DNA of 64,000 nt from the NCBI RefSeq assembly GCF_025118155.1, contig NW_026251403.1:62001-126000 (forward strand), given 5' to 3'. The DNA is from Cokeromyces recurvatus. Its lineage: Eukaryota; Mucoromycota; Mucoromycetes; Mucorales; Mucoraceae. Under the pieces are notes generated by a model. The model was not told where the DNA came from and searched no databases. It saw only the letters and a list, made by a program, of their open reading frames with translations. The stretch's first letter is position 1, and every line of letters starts with the position of its first letter. Positions 1 to 13,029 of the stretch are shown one piece after another. The position numbers and the translations under genes are program-made.

Positions 1-626
1 AGAACAAATACAACGAATAATCGTCTTTGATGCTGTTTCATTATATTTTTGATATTTACATTTTTCTTTATGATAGGTGAGACCATTTCTAGTTTTATAG
101 ACTTTATGGCAGGGCTCACATACATATCTTTTATTAAGCGTAGTTTCATAAGCTGTCTTCACTCTCTTCATCCTTGCTTGTTCATCTTGTCGGTTCTGGG
201 GTCTTTTACGACTCAGATTAGGGAGTGGTGGCTTTTTAGGTGATGCATGAGGAGAAGATAAGGGCTCATGTGGATCAATTCGACGACTAAGCAACTTTAA
301 TTCTTGTGAGGACATGTGTGTATGAGTAGGAGGAGCTGATATAGCTGAAATCGTTTTACCTCCCATCGTAGGTCTCTCTGTTGTAGCCTCAGTTTTGTCA
401 TTATATTTATTGGTTGTAAATGTCTGTCGGACAACTTTAATTGCTTTATTCATTGGTGGATGGACAGTTGTCGTCGTAGGCTGATCATAAGGAGAAGCAA
501 TAAAGACATGACCATTCCAATTTTCTTTTGTTGTTACAAGTCCTTTAGGATCAGGTTGAATTGTTTTAAATCTACGAATAGGTTTTTCAACTAGACTTGT
601 TGATGTCTGTAATTCAGTTTTATTAT
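1..626 (-). CDS. C2HC zinc-finger protein running into a PHD-like finger (partial)
   Basis: The minus strand is open from an apparent acceptor (ATAG) at about 627 to the window edge. The protein has a low-complexity, Lys/Arg/Pro-rich stretch, then a zinc finger YVCEPCHKVYKTRNGLTYHK with the spacing C-x2-C-x12-H-x3-C (last Cys in EKC). The last residues before the edge, TIIRCICS, look like the first Cys pair of a PHD finger. This combination suggests a chromatin or transcription regulator. The rest of the PHD finger and the C-terminus lie outside the window. The first exon and start codon were not found: the frame hits a stop at about 656, so an upstream exon is needed. The family assignment is by motif only. 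Confidence 0.5.
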
Positions 627-659
627 CTATGGGCAAAAACAGTTTTGAAGTTCTTTATT

Positions 660-890
660 TAGAGGAGGAGAAGAAAACCAAATAAAAAAAAAGAGAGTTA
701 TTAAAAGAGGAATTGATAATGTATGTAAGATAACTAGAATGGCATTTACTTTTGTATATTTCTATTATTTCCTTTTGTTCTCATTCTTATTCTTTCTTTT
801 CTTTATTCATGAAAAAATAAAGAAAGAAAGAAAGAAAGAAAGAAAAAAAAAAAGAGGAAGGTCTTCAAAGAAGAATTCCCTTTTAAATTT

Positions 891-924
<34 letters not shown>

Positions 925-1993
925 AGTCGTTTTGTTGACTGCTAACAAAAGACTAATATGTAACTTGGTCCTTGTTAAAGAAATACGTGTATATAAAAAG
1001 AAAAAGAGGTCGTTTAGATACATACATAAATGATTTATCATGTAACTAAAATATTATATTGCTATCAAACACAACAAATAGACTTAAAACATATACAATC
1101 ATATTATATAATACATTGTTTATAAATAAAGTGATATCTATGACATGTTGATATCTGATCAAATATATTTATCGATAAAGTTGCATTACATACATACATG
1201 CATGCGTATCATTTATGAACAAACTCTGTTGATAAATTTGAAAAATTATAATATATACACATATGCATATACATAAACATTTGTATATGACTCCAATGAG
1301 CACAAGATGTTTTTTTTAAATACATCATATCTGCTCGGGTGGGATCGATTAATTGAATATATGAACGAAATAACCTCTTTAGGAGCAATAAGGGGGAAAA
1401 AAAAAAGGAGGAGAGTAAATGGGTCAAAGTAAAGAATCATACTAATTGTAAGAGAGGAAATGTGAACTAATATAAGAGTTGTTGACCAGGTGAGGGCGTA
1501 AAGGGGAGGGAAGCAATTGGCTTATTATGTTGAAGCTGGTCAAGTTTTTGGAGGACCATTGTATTTTCCAAAGGGATGATAGTTTGTACAGAGCGAGGCT
1601 TCTTACTGGGAAGTTGATTTTAAAAGGAAGGAGAGGGGAAGAAGTTAGCTCTAGATCCAGGCACCTTGCAATCGATGGTGCATTTGTAAGCATATTATGG
1701 TATGTTGCCTGGTAAGACACACTGGGATGTATGCGTAGAACAATTAAATGGAGTAACCAGTTCGGAAGCCAACGCAATGTATCGGCTGCGTTCAATAAAT
1801 GACATTGGTAATCATAGGATTGAATATATATTGATATAGTAGACTTGCAAAGAGGAAAAAGTGTACATTTGTTTGTGGGGAGGCAGTTTTATACTTATTT
1901 GAATTATCTTATAAAAATTGTCATTGGAAATGTCTAAATATTTATAATTTAATCATTGGTTAATAATGGAGTAATGATAAGAAAGTTGAGTGT

Positions 1994-2040
<47 letters not shown>

Positions 2041-2749
2041 AGAGGCGGTATTTTTAGCATAGTAGATACAACATTCATTGATTAAGCTAGTAAGACATAT
2101 TATTTAGAGATAAAGGTATGCAAAACTTATTAGTGTTTATTAATTATTTATGATGGAGTATAAAGTAGTAAGAATCTAAATACCCGAAATACAAGACAGT
2201 AAATCAAAAGAATAGATTAAGAAAAGAACTAAACAAGTATATAGAATAGTCTTTAACAAGAAACTATACCTATCAAGCTATAATGAAGAGTCCTCTTATT
2301 TAGATTGATTTATAAAGTATATATGCATATTTATTATATTTATATCAAATTACTCTGATTATGTAATAATTTAATATAATATATAAAAGATTATTAATTT
2401 ATCTATTAGTTTACTATAAAAGATAAATTTTGCTTGTTTTGTGTAATATTTTCTCGTTTTATATACATTATACAAATTTTTCTTTCGAAACAATTAAACC
2501 ATGCATGTATAGTAAAGTTAATATATTTATAAGAAAAGCAAGAAAGTAAAGTAAAGTAAAGTATGTGTGTGTGTATGTATGTGAGAGAAAAAGAAAGAGA
2601 TAGAGAGAACTACTATATGAATATGTATGAGGAAAAAGTATATAAATATATATACTTATATATATAAATATATACATGTATACATTTCTTTTTTTTTTTT
2701 CTTTTTTTTTTTTTTACTTAAAAGGGAGAGAAGGGGAACTACAATATTA
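660..2749. other. Intergenic region without a recognisable gene
   Basis: Low-complexity AT-rich DNA between two minus-strand genes. It holds A-runs at about 899-923 and 1998-2037, a (GAAA)n patch near 823-845, TA-rich stretches, and one decayed LINE fragment listed separately. The missing first exon of the left-edge gene may lie at its left end. Confidence 0.6.
1470..1795 (-). mobile_element. Decayed LINE-like retroelement 3' fragment (C-terminal ORF end)
   Basis: On the minus strand one frame reads VLQKLDQLQHNKPIASLPF followed by TPSPGQQLL. This resembles the C-terminus of the LINE fragments at 30880-31260 and 33224-33795 (compare IIQEMDYLIHDKLPPP). A second frame just upstream gives ARCLDLE, comparable to TKCLHMH in the better copy. 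The switch of frame shows at least one frameshift. The segment is less AT-rich than its surroundings. It is probably an old 5'-truncated insertion; I did not find a target-site duplication. Confidence 0.45.
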
Positions 2750-5706
2750 TTAAAAGATATAAAATCGATCTGTGTTATAAACAATTCCATCAGAACGTAC
2801 AAATAAAAGAGGAATTTGATACATAATTGGCGATGATTGACTTTCATCTTCTACTTTAATCTTTGTTTTACTGTTTAACATGTCTTGTATGTCAGGCACT
2901 AAACAAGAAATAAATTCACGCGACTTGTAATCTGTATGTGATGACTTGATGTCACCAAACCAAACGGAGATATCACGCGTAAATCCTTGACCATGAAGCA
3001 TTAATTGTGTTATACCTGATACTTCTTGATTTGTTTGTATTGTTGAGATAATTGGGAATGGTGTGATAGGACTTCGGGTGGTTGTGACAGAAAAGGGAGA
3101 GTTGAGATCTGAGATCATAGGCGGTGGTGTCCAAAATTTATATTGAACATAATCAGTGCCTACGATTGTCCATACTGCTGCATCTGAGACATCCTCTGTC
3201 CAACAGGAACCATTGAAGGTATATGAATCTGCACCTGTTAAGCTACTTCGACGATCTGACGACATACGACGACCCGCGCCCATTTCTTTCCCATTATTAT
3301 TATTATTGTCGATCGTTAATGAATTCACTCGACGTCGACCTTTCAATAAGGTACTAGTAGATTTACCAGTTACATCACACGAAACACGTCGTTTGCGAAT
3401 CATTTTACCTCCACCTTCGTGGTTGTCTACGACCATCTCCTGTGGCCAGAGTGCGTCCATGGTTGGAGGAGGAGGTGGATTTGGTCGTGGTACAATCACC
3501 CTGCGTTCTGATGTTGTCCTATGCATACCAACTACATTATCTAAACAGGCCAAGTAGGTTGCAGATTGAGTTGCCTGTGGCAAGGTCCATTCAGTAGGTG
3601 AATTGAAGAGAGGATTTGATTGAGATTTATTATGATGAGCTATGGATGGATCATGAACAATTTGAAAGGCGACCTTGTGAAGTTGAGAGACAGGGTCACC
3701 TAATGCTTCATCACCACATTCACCTCCTGTTTCCACTGATAGATCATCAAGTCGATTACCACCTACAACCCAGCTACCTTTGTCTACACGACGAATGACC
3801 ATGACTGGGCTGACTAAGCCAGTTGTTACGCATTGTAAAACTATAGGTTGATTATAATGAAGTGCAATCGGTTGTTGTTGTTGTTGTGACTTTGTATATT
3901 GTATGGCAATAGCAGGGGGAGCAGGGAATTGAGGATCATCAGGATGATGAACTAAAGGTGGTTGAATTGAATCTGGTGATCGTGTTGTATCAACAATCCA
4001 AACAATAAATGGATCCCACGAGTTTGTTCTTGCTACAAAACAAGTAGATGCATCATTTTCAGTGCTAGAGACACCTAAATATTTGGTTGAGACTGTTTGT
4101 GATCTTATTCGATTAAACAGTGCTACTGCTGACCCATGATGAATACAAACTATAAATGAAGTCCAAGTTAAACACGGTATATATAAATAGATATATATAT
4201 ATATATATAATTATGTATATAAAAATATATATATATATATATATAAAGAGAGAGAGAAGAAAAAGAAAAAGAAGCAAAAACACACTATATAGATGTATAC
4301 ACTTACGTTCCATATTTTTTACACTTTGTCTCTTCTTTGAAGGTTTACTGATCACTTTTATACTTTTAGAAGGTAGTGTACCAAGTAAAGAACCGTTACC
4401 TAACGTAATTTTGACCAAGACCTCTACTCGTTTCCTCTTCTCATCTGCATCATTGATATGTAAATTCCTCGATACACAATTTCCAGTTATATTGTTCATT
4501 TTTGTAGAATCATTCAAGAGGGTTGATAAGGTAGAATCCATGAGTGTATTATTATGTTGACGCCATTCAATTACACTATTTTGACTTGTCTTTTCACCAG
4601 TGATATGAACTACAATATTTGGAGGCTTTGAAGTTGTAAACCAGGATGCTCCTGAAAGGATTGTATAAGGTGGTGGACATAAAAACCTATCGTACTTCTG
4701 ATTAGTATCTTTATAATAATAATAATTATACAATAGAAGTCTAAATGTCTAACCTTTTTTCAGTTCCATAACTTTTTTGTGCTACTCTGCTCGTTAGAAT
4801 CGTTATTTTACGTTCACCTTCGAAATGAGTAAGATAGGTTTGAATTAATGGCTTTATGATGGCTATATCATTAGCACCCTGAAGCATTAAACTATTTCGT
4901 TGTTGGTTATCCATATCTTCATCTTCTTCTTCTGGAATTGAAGGGTAATAAGTTGGTGGAGAAGGAGTTGTATGAGGAGGTGAACTAGTGTTAGTATTAG
5001 CTGATGAGGAAGATAATTTTCTTTTATCATTTGGTGGTAGTTTAAAGTACCAATTTGATGTCTTTGTATCATTGCTTATGATAGAAGGAGTGATAGTTGC
5101 AGTAGTAGTAGCAGCAGCAGCAGCAGTAGCAGCAGTAGCGACCGTAGTTGACATTGTGACTAATTGATTTGGATTTATTTGTTCAGTATTATTATTCATC
5201 ATAAAATTATGAATGATATCATCAGAAAATAAATGATGATGATATCGTTGTTGTTGTTGCTGTTGTTGCTGTTGATTTGATGCATCAAACATGATATCGT
5301 CTTCTTGATTTAATGCATCAAGAAAACCTGGAGAAAAGAAAGCAGGTGTAGTAGGTGATGCAGTTGAATGATGGTGAAAATCATGTAATACCTGTGTATC
5401 TAACCGAAGAGACATAGCACGACGATGCGGAATAATATCAATCTGAGAAGGCCTTGTAGATGAACTTGAAGAAGAAGACCATGACGATGGAAGTGAAGTA
5501 CCAAAAATATCACGATTTTGATCGAAGGAATGAAAATTCATTTCTCCAACTGTCACTGAATGACGACGACTTGATGGCAGTTGTGTAAAAATAGTATCAA
5601 TCACTGGCTGTTGTTGTGTTTGTTGTTGCTTTGGGGAAGAAACAACAAAATCTGACCAAGATCTTATGTCTGTTTGTTGATCGTCTTTAGGTATTAGTTG
5701 ATCCAT
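2750..5706 (-). CDS. CSL (CBF1/RBP-J/Su(H)/LAG-1) family transcription factor
   Basis: Three exons by splice consensus and phase: 5706-4754, 4686-4307 and 4149-2750, giving about 910 aa. The N-terminal third is Gln/Ser/Asn-rich and probably disordered. From about residue 295 the CSL core begins: RVAQKSYGTEKR joined across intron 1 to FLCPPP (Rel-homology N domain), KKRQSVKNME joined across intron 2 to LCIHHGSAVALFNRIRSQ (beta-trefoil), and a C-terminal IPT/TIG domain ending LLFVRSDGIVYNTDRF. CSL proteins bind GTGRGAA-type DNA; fungi have them without Notch. The long N-terminal extension is like that of fungal class CSLs. It lies apart from its neighbours, with spacers of more than 1.8 kb on both sides. 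Confidence 0.93.
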
Positions 5707-7175
5707 TAAATATTATATATAAAGGAAAAAAAAAGAAGTAAAAAATATTATTTATTTTTTTCAAATAATAATAATAAAAAAAAAAATGTTTTATTTGAAG
5801 AAGAAAGATTGCTATTGCATGACCACCCACAATTTTTAATGTTTTTTAGACCAATCAGATTAAATTTTCATATGAAACGAACTATTTGCTTTGAAGCAAG
5901 TTACACGACTCATTAGAATGTGGGGGCGTAAATCTACTCTTTTTCTTCAGTACGCACACATGACCGATACTAGTCTCTATTTTATACAAGATATTGTTGT
6001 CAGTTATAAATGCATCTATATTCATATACGTATATGCATATTTCTTTTTTTTTCTTCATTTTTCATTATAGTTCAACTTCAATACAAGCCTATTTTAACA
6101 AGTTAAGAAATAAAAAATAAAAAAAAAAAAAAATAAATAAAAAACGTGCCCAATTAATCATTATTGTTTTACTTATGGAGAGTGAACCATTCAAGATTTT
6201 TTTTAACCTTTTTAGGAAACAACGTTACTTCCTTTTGTTTTTAAATTTTATGGTCTTCCTAATTTAATTGGCAGCCTTCGTTCATTAAGACAGAATTTAC
6301 AGCCCTTTGCAAGCATATAAATATAAATATATATACATATATATTTTTTTATGTAATAACAGGAATATACAAAGATAATTACTAGATTTTTTTTTCTTAT
6401 AAATTTATAAATTATTGGTAAAACAATAAGCTTTTATGCAACTGTCTTAAAAAATGAAAAATTTTCCAAAGTAACCATGCATGGTATGAAGAGCATAGAA
6501 ATATCTTAGCAACCAGTATTTAGACTCATTCTTACTCTAGACATAAACATATATGTATACATAATACACGGAGAGGTATGTTCTGTAACATACACATAAT
6601 TTTGATTGCGTCTAATAGCAACGTTATCTTGATTTCTTTATAATTGTACTGTTTAATATAATTACACCCCCCCGGAAATAACTTATTAGTTCTAAACAAA
6701 CGAAACATCTATATGACACTTTAACATGTATTTGTAAAAGATTTCTCTTTAGCTTGGTCTATTAATATACTAGTCAATTATTCATGTCTTATAAATACAC
6801 TAGTTCTTCATTTTGAATGACGTTGATCAGCTTGATTTAAGAGTTTTATATACACATCTATTTAATATTTAGTAGACAATTTTTTTTTTTTAAAAAAAAC
6901 ATGTCTTTTAGTATTAACTAGACGCCGCTACAATGAAAGAAGAACGAATAGGATACTCATTTTGTGTATCTATTTAAAGATATAACAGAGAAACTTAACC
7001 CAAAATATGACTTTTGGTGTGTATATTCATAATAAAGAATAGTGTATACACTTAAATGATGAGTATTAGATCAACCAAAACTAGAATAAATGATGAAAAG
7101 TGACTACAAGTAAGAACAAAGACTAAGAAGAGTAGCCCTATTCATTTACTACTCAGACACTTCATCAAGATTGGT
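5707..7175. other. Intergenic region, no gene recognised
   Basis: AT-rich spacer containing the upstream region of the CSL gene (A/T runs at about 5730-5785). Apart from short chance open frames I see no conserved protein, RNA gene or inverted repeat. Confidence 0.6.
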
Positions 7176-7440
7176 TTATATTGCTTGAAATATCAAATCA
7201 TACATTACAAATTTCATAGTAAAAAAGTAATGAAATGTAACTTGTTCACCTTTTACACTATTAAAGATAAATATACATAACAATTCAAATATGAGTAGTA
7301 AAAAGGGGGAATTGGATAGTATGCTTGTATGCCAGTTACCTGTAGAGAATAGCAGAAGATAATTCTGACCCACAGTTAGTACAACCACAGCAATTAACAG
7401 TATTATCTAATGAATTCAGGTGAAAAATTCCAAGAAAAGA
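7176..7440 (-). CDS. Possible small cysteine-motif protein (uncertain)
   Basis: A minus-strand segment encodes NTVNCCGCTNCGSELSSAIL, which has closely spaced Cys pairs. It ends at a good donor (CTACAG|GTAACT). It can be joined, after an acceptor TTTAATAG at about 7258, to SVKGEQVTFHYFFTMKFVMY and a TAA stop at 7176. The Cys-rich stretch and matching phase suggest a real exon pair. However, there is no convincing start codon, and any first exon would overlap the 5' end of the divergent KICS2 gene. I do not recognise the family. It could be chance. Confidence 0.2.
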
Positions 7441-7575
7441 AAGAAAAAAAAAGGGTATCAGTATTGATAGGGTGTACGAAGGGAGTTTTATATTTTTATT
7501 TTTTATTTTTTTTTCCATAATGGTAGACCAAAAAAAAAAAAATAATAACAATAATATTAAGGATGTGCTTAACAA

Positions 7576-9277
7576 ATGGAACATGATCATTGTCAACACA
7601 TTTTAAAAGCTTTAGGTGCTTTCGATTATGCTGCTGCTACAAAGTTAATAGCGAAATTATCTAAAGTAGGAAATACTAAACTTATTCTATATAAAAAAAA
7701 CAAAAAAAAAATAACCGATATACATAGATTTATCAACCTTTTAGCTATATTTTTACAAGGTTATGTAGCTGTGAAAGTTCTTTTACTCAACTATTATTCT
7801 TACGTTCAAGATGGTTTGTTATGAGAAAAGATATAGTAAGATTAATTGATACTATATATGACATTTGCTAATTTTAATTTATTTACTCTTTTCTTTTTTT
7901 TTAAAAAAAAAAATAAGGCGGTAGAAACTGTGTATACTAATCTGGCAAACGAATTACCAAGAGAAATACTTAATGTGATTTCGACCACTTCATTATCCAA
8001 CGATGATAAAAGTCAATTTATTATCATCATGGATGCCCTAACTAAGTTTTGTCAACTTCGACGAGAAATGATTAATCTTTATCAAGCTATTTTAGCCCAA
8101 TCCATGAAAGGCGAATTTGACGAAATCTTGAAGGAGCTCGAATCAGTGCAGGAAAAAATGATGGAAATGAATTTACAAAAGGATTTGGATATATTAGGTT
8201 TGGGTATAGAAAAGGAAATAGGTATATTGACTTGTATTTTAAGAGCGAGGTTGGCTATAACGAATTATGCATTTCAAGATGCTTGTATTGCTTTATTTCA
8301 AACAAAACAAGATTTATATGAATGGAAACGAATTTGTCAAGAACAAGATTACCCTGAGGTAGATTATAATAGATATTTATATGTGATACACTCATCTATA
8401 TCTCTATCAATCTATTTATAAATATGTATATAATGTTAGAAATCGTCTTCTAAGCCAGATGAGGCTAAAGAAATATCGACTTGGCGATTTCATTTGTTTG
8501 GACAGTCAGAGGTAAGGGAAGATGCATATAAATCCATATATAGCTCACTCAAGTAGTATGATGATAGTCAAAATTACATCATAAACAAGGCGATATATGG
8601 CCAAATACAATAAGATGGCACGCAAGAGTACTTCATAACTTGACTGCAAAAATGACTTTGTTTTTTTATACAATTTTATTAGAAAAGGAAAGACTAGTCA
8701 CTGAAGAAGACCCAGAAAAATCATTATGGAAAGGTTTAAAGGTCGACTATTATGAACAGTAAAGTATAGAAAGTGTGTTTATGTATAATAACAAGGGACT
8801 CAATTTTTTTTTTTTTAAATAAGAATTGCTACTTTTAAAAGAAAATTTGGTGCTTATAGTATAAGTTTAGTCTATGAAGTAACAAATGATACTCCCTTTT
8901 ATCCTCAAGGATATGTCTGTTCTTCTGAATCGACTCCATATGAACCGCCTCAAGGTATCCATTCGTTTCCATTCATATTCTGTTACCCTAAAGATGAAAT
9001 ACCGACAAAGCATTTACCGAACATTATCTCTATCATTCAACAAGGCAGTAAGCATCACAAGCTTCTAAGTGATCCAAAATCAGGGCCTATTCATTTCTTT
9101 GACAATACAGTTGGAAGTAATTATTATTTAATGCGTATAGATAAGCATACAGTGATGGTGATTATTTATTTAGATAAACATTCTCATCGTGAACCTTCTA
9201 CTATTGAATTTATGACAAATATTGTTACATCTTTAAGAGGTAGCATTGTTATTGAAGAATTAATTAATGTAGATTAA
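7576..9277 (+). CDS. KICS2: KICSTOR complex subunit 2 homologue (KICS2/C12orf66)
   Basis: Five exons by phase: 7576-7813, 7925-8358, 8440-8511, 8568-8758 and 8824-9277, giving 462 aa (human protein about 445 aa). Colinear matches to the animal family run end to end: N-terminal ALGAFDYAAATKL, ETVYTNLANELPRE, helical middle, WHARVLHNLTAKMTLFFY, FKRKFGAYSISLVYE, GYVCSSESTPYEPPQGI, HLPNIISIIQQG, and C-terminal HFFDNTVGSNYYLMR followed by VMVIIYLDK. In animals KICS2 with KPTN, ITFG2 and SZT2 tethers GATOR1 to lysosomes and restrains mTORC1 under amino-acid starvation. A role in TOR control here is inference. The 5' part contains an A-rich 23-residue insert (about 7666-7735) that keeps the frame and may be a linker or an unrecognised intron. 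Confidence 0.85.
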
Positions 9278-9363
9278 AAAAATAAAATAAAGAAGCTATT
9301 TATTTCTTATTATTTAAATATGTAACAAGTATAATATTATTATGTAATCATTGTATTAATAAT

Positions 9364-10245
9364 TTAAAAAGTTCGAAGCTACATAAAGAATAGGCTTAAT
9401 TTAATCCATATTTGATTTGATTTTTTTTTCTTATATATGTAAATATATCAACTTACTATAGTACAAATGGTATCCATAGAATGCGAAATTCTATTATCAT
9501 CAAGTAAAAATGAAAATCTTACTTGTCTTGTATTATCAATAACGAAAGCAGCTCTTTGTATGAGACCTGTTTCAGGATGCAGTACGTTAAAATGACGGGA
9601 AACAGAGCAAGTCATGTCAGCAACTAATGGGATATAAATGAATGAATAAATAGGGTGTTATTATATAACATTGAATAAGTTGATTTTTTTCTTTTTTACC
9701 AAGAGGATATGAAGGTATAAAATCTAATATAGATTGAGTTATTTCTGTGTTAGTTGACATAGCTAATGGCATTGTATTTAACGATTGAAGTCGTTCGAAA
9801 TAATGACTAATAATCAAAAATAATATTAAGTCACCATGCTATTATTGCATTCTATATAAATGTATATACTTTACTTGATAAGAGTAAGATCTTTACAAGC
9901 AATAGATGTACTATAAACAAATAATTAATATCATCTTGTATACGTTTATTTTATTACTTACAGATCATAGTTATAAAAAAATAAGACGACAGCTTTATAT
10001 TTAGCAAATAAAGTTGACAGTTGTAATCTATTAATTTCATTATTTAAAATAGCTGTACAATTGAAGTCTGGTGCAACCATGTTATATCTGTTTAACTGCT
10101 GTGTAGCTGGATTGATTTTAATTGACGCTATTGTATTTTCTTCTTTATTATCTCGATTTTCTTGAAAACGACGTTTCTTACTTTCGGATAATATTAACTC
10201 ATATTCAAGTGATCTACTGTTGTTTTCAGTCATCAACATGGTCAT
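9364..10245 (-). CDS. Peroxiredoxin / thioredoxin-fold (AhpC-TSA like) protein
   Basis: Exons inferred: 10245-9962, 9910-9875, 9806-9700, 9623-9457, and possibly a last tiny exon 9378-9364, giving about 202 aa. If the last donor is unused the protein ends at 9449. The sequence follows the peroxiredoxin plan: LFAKYKAVVLFFYNYDL, a Cys in TSIACKDL at the peroxidatic position, STNTE, a Pro-rich turn SYPLVADMTCSVSRHFNV, and GLIQRAAFVIDNTRQVRF. The usual TFVCPTE motif is absent, so it is closer to PrxQ/AhpC-like relatives than to typical 2-Cys Prx. It carries a charged N-terminal extension of about 70 residues. Activity as a peroxidase is plausible but not shown. Confidence 0.7.
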
Positions 10246-10605
10246 TATGTTTCGTTTTTTTTATTTTTTAAAAAAAAAAAAGTAATAGATCTAACAATTG
10301 CTTTGTGAAATAAAATGTATTTATTTATATATATACATATATATATATATCTTTATATGTATATTGTCTGTCTTCACTTTTGTTTTCCACTTGCTCCCTT
10401 TTCAAATGAATGAAATGGAATGAAGTTAAGTAAAAAAAAAAAAAAAGTAGCCTATGTTCAATGCAAGACTTCCAACTGTGACTGAATTTCTTTGAGCTGG
10501 TCCGTTGTGGCGTTTTTTATGAACCTCAAATCTGAATAAAAAAAAATTGGATTCTGCTTTAATAGCTTTTTATATAAATACATAATATAAAATAGGCTTT
10601 TTAAA
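10246..10605. promoter_or_regulatory. Divergent intergenic promoter region
   Basis: About 360 bp between the divergent start codons of the peroxiredoxin-like gene and NOL10. It contains A/T runs (10268-10280, 10431-10445) and TATA-like repeats around 10326-10360. Both promoters must lie here, unless there are untranslated first exons. Confidence 0.5.
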
Positions 10606-12775
10606 ATGGTTTTACAAGTAACAACAGCCAACAACGTCAAAGTATATACAGTCTCAGGAGGCGTTGGGTCAAGATCAATTCCTGATTGGCTTGCACGAAA
10701 GAAGAAGAAGGCCTTGAAGAAAGATTTTGGTAGTTTAAAACAGATCTTTTTTTTTTTTCGTAGTTTAATTAATCATATACAATAGAATATCGTACAAGAG
10801 TTGAACTCATTCAAGACTTTGAATTTCCGGAAGCCTCTAATCGTGTAAAAACAACTCGAGATGGAAAATATATTGTTGCTACAGGTACATACAAACCTCA
10901 AATGAGAGTTTTCGAATATTCTGAAATGTCAATGAAGTTTGAGCGCCATACTGATGCTGAAACAATCAATTTTGAGGTAATACTTGAAAAGAAAAGTACA
11001 TTAAACAAACGTTTAAATTTTAATATTTACACACACACACACACATACATACATATATGATCTTATAGATCTTATCTGATGATTGGACCAAAGTAGCACT
11101 TTTACAAAATGATCGATCCGTTGAACTTCATGCACAAGGTGGAATTCATTATCGTACACGTATTCCCAAATTCGGCCGTGATCTTGCATATCATTTTCCT
11201 TCATGCGATCTCTTATTGACTGCATCAGGTTCTGAAGTGTATCGTCTTAATCTTGAGCAAGGACGATTTTTAAATTCGATTCAAACTGATGCCGAGGATG
11301 GTGTTAATTGTATTGAAATTAATCCTGCTCACCAGTTATTTGGTATGGGAACAACAAGTGGTACAGTCGAATTATGGGATCCTCGATCTAAATCAAGGGT
11401 GGGTGTCTTGTCAAATCTGGAGGTTCCTGCATCTTATGGAAGAGACGAAAGCGCACCTTTAGAAGTATCAGCACTTAGTTTTCGTTCAGATGGTTTAACA
11501 ATGGGTGTTGGTACAAACACCGGCCACACATTATTATATGATTTACGTTCATCTGTACCTACGATTGTTAAAGATCACCAATATGGATTCCCTATTAAAT
11601 CTATAAATTTCCATAAGGGTAATGCTAATGATTCAGAGACAGGTGGTGATAAAGTGATTGTATCTGACAATAAGATTATAAAGATTTGGGATCGTAATAC
11701 GGGAAAACATTTCACTTCTATTGAACCTGAAACAGATATTAATGATATGACAGTAGTCGAAGATAGTGGTTTGATCTTTACAGCCAATGAAGGTATTCAG
11801 ATGGGCGCTTATTTCATTCCCCAGTTAGGGCCCGCTCCACGATGGGCTTCCTTCCTCGAAAATCTTACTGAAGAAATGGAGGAAGCTCCTAACAGAGACA
11901 TTTACGATGAATATAAGTTTATTACTCGTAAAGAGTTAACAGCATTGGGTTTGGAGCATCTTTTGGGTACCAACGTTATCAAAGCTTATATGCATGGTTT
12001 CTTTGTCGATTTGCGTTTGTATGAAAAGGCAAGATTGATCGCTAATCCCTTTGCCTATGATGAATATCGTGAACGTGCAGTTAAAGAGAAGATTGAAAAG
12101 GAACGTGGCTCTCGTATTCGTGCTGTTAAACAACTACCTAGTGTGAATAAGGATCTTGCTAAGCAATTGATGAATAGCAACAAGAAAGACGGTAGTCTTC
12201 TTGATGATAGTCGTTTCGCTGACTTGTTTGCTGATCCTGAATTCCAAGTGGATGAAAATTCAAAGGAATATCAATTATTGCATCCTACAGTATCTGTAAG
12301 TAATATAGAAATGTGATATTCACTCTAGTCAATATAAGATAGACCACTAACCTAATTTAATTAGAAAAAGAAAGTGAATGATTCTGATGAAGAAGAAGAA
12401 GAAGAAGTTGAACAAGAAGAGCAACAAGAAGATACGATGGAAATGGATGAAAGCGATGACGAAAGCGATAATGAAAGTGAAGATGATATTGTTTCCAAGA
12501 TACGTAAAGAAAGAGGTTTACAAGTTCGAGACAAAAGACAAGCAACAACATCCATTCGTTCAGGTAAACGTCGTGTGCCCGAAATGCGTATAGGTTCAAC
12601 AGTAGGTGGTAGAATGACAAGCAAAAATGAAAGTAAAAAATCATTTGGATCTAGATTACAATCAGAACAGAGACACCGTAAGAGTGATGGACATAAAGTG
12701 TCACGTACTGCATTGGGTGGTATGGAAATGTCATTTACACCTAATTCTGTAAAGAAGAGAAAAAATCGCAAATAG
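10606..12775 (+). CDS. ENP2: Nucleolar protein 10 / Enp2, ribosome biogenesis WD-repeat protein
   Basis: Four exons: 10606-10729, 10786-10976, 11069-12295 and 12365-12775, all phase-consistent, giving 650 aa. The N-terminus (TANNVKVYTVSGGVGSRSIP, DWLARKKKKALKKD) is diagnostic for NOL10/Enp2. A beta-propeller follows (repeat-like segments such as GTTSGTVELWDPRSKSRVGV and VSDNKIIKIWDRNTGKHF). Near the C-terminus is the NUC153-type motif DSRFADLFADPEFQ, then an acidic stretch and a basic tail ending KKRKNRK, as expected for a nucleolar protein. In yeast Enp2 belongs to the SSU processome and is needed for 18S rRNA maturation. Length is close to human (688 aa). Confident. Confidence 0.95.
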
Positions 12776-13029
12776 AAAGTAAAGAATACCAAAAAAAAAA
12801 AAAAAAAAAAAACAATTGCACTTAGAGTCTTTGATTTATAATACATATTTAATAATAAAAAAATAAAAAATAGTGAATAAAAGCCTTGTATATATTTTAT
12901 ATAAATATATATATATATATGTATATGTATTTATAATACTAATAATAATACTGATCATAAAATGATTTTAATACAGACTTTATTTTATTTAATAAAAAGG
13001 AAAAAAAAAATTGCATAAAATAGTATGAT

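Noticed and set aside
3156..3557. Plus-strand 133-codon frame
   Set aside because: Lies antisense inside the conserved CSL core; a shadow frame.
12357..12846. Two overlapping minus-strand frames
   Set aside because: Antisense of the acidic C-terminus of NOL10; Ser/Leu/Phe-rich because of GAA/GAT codons on the other strand.
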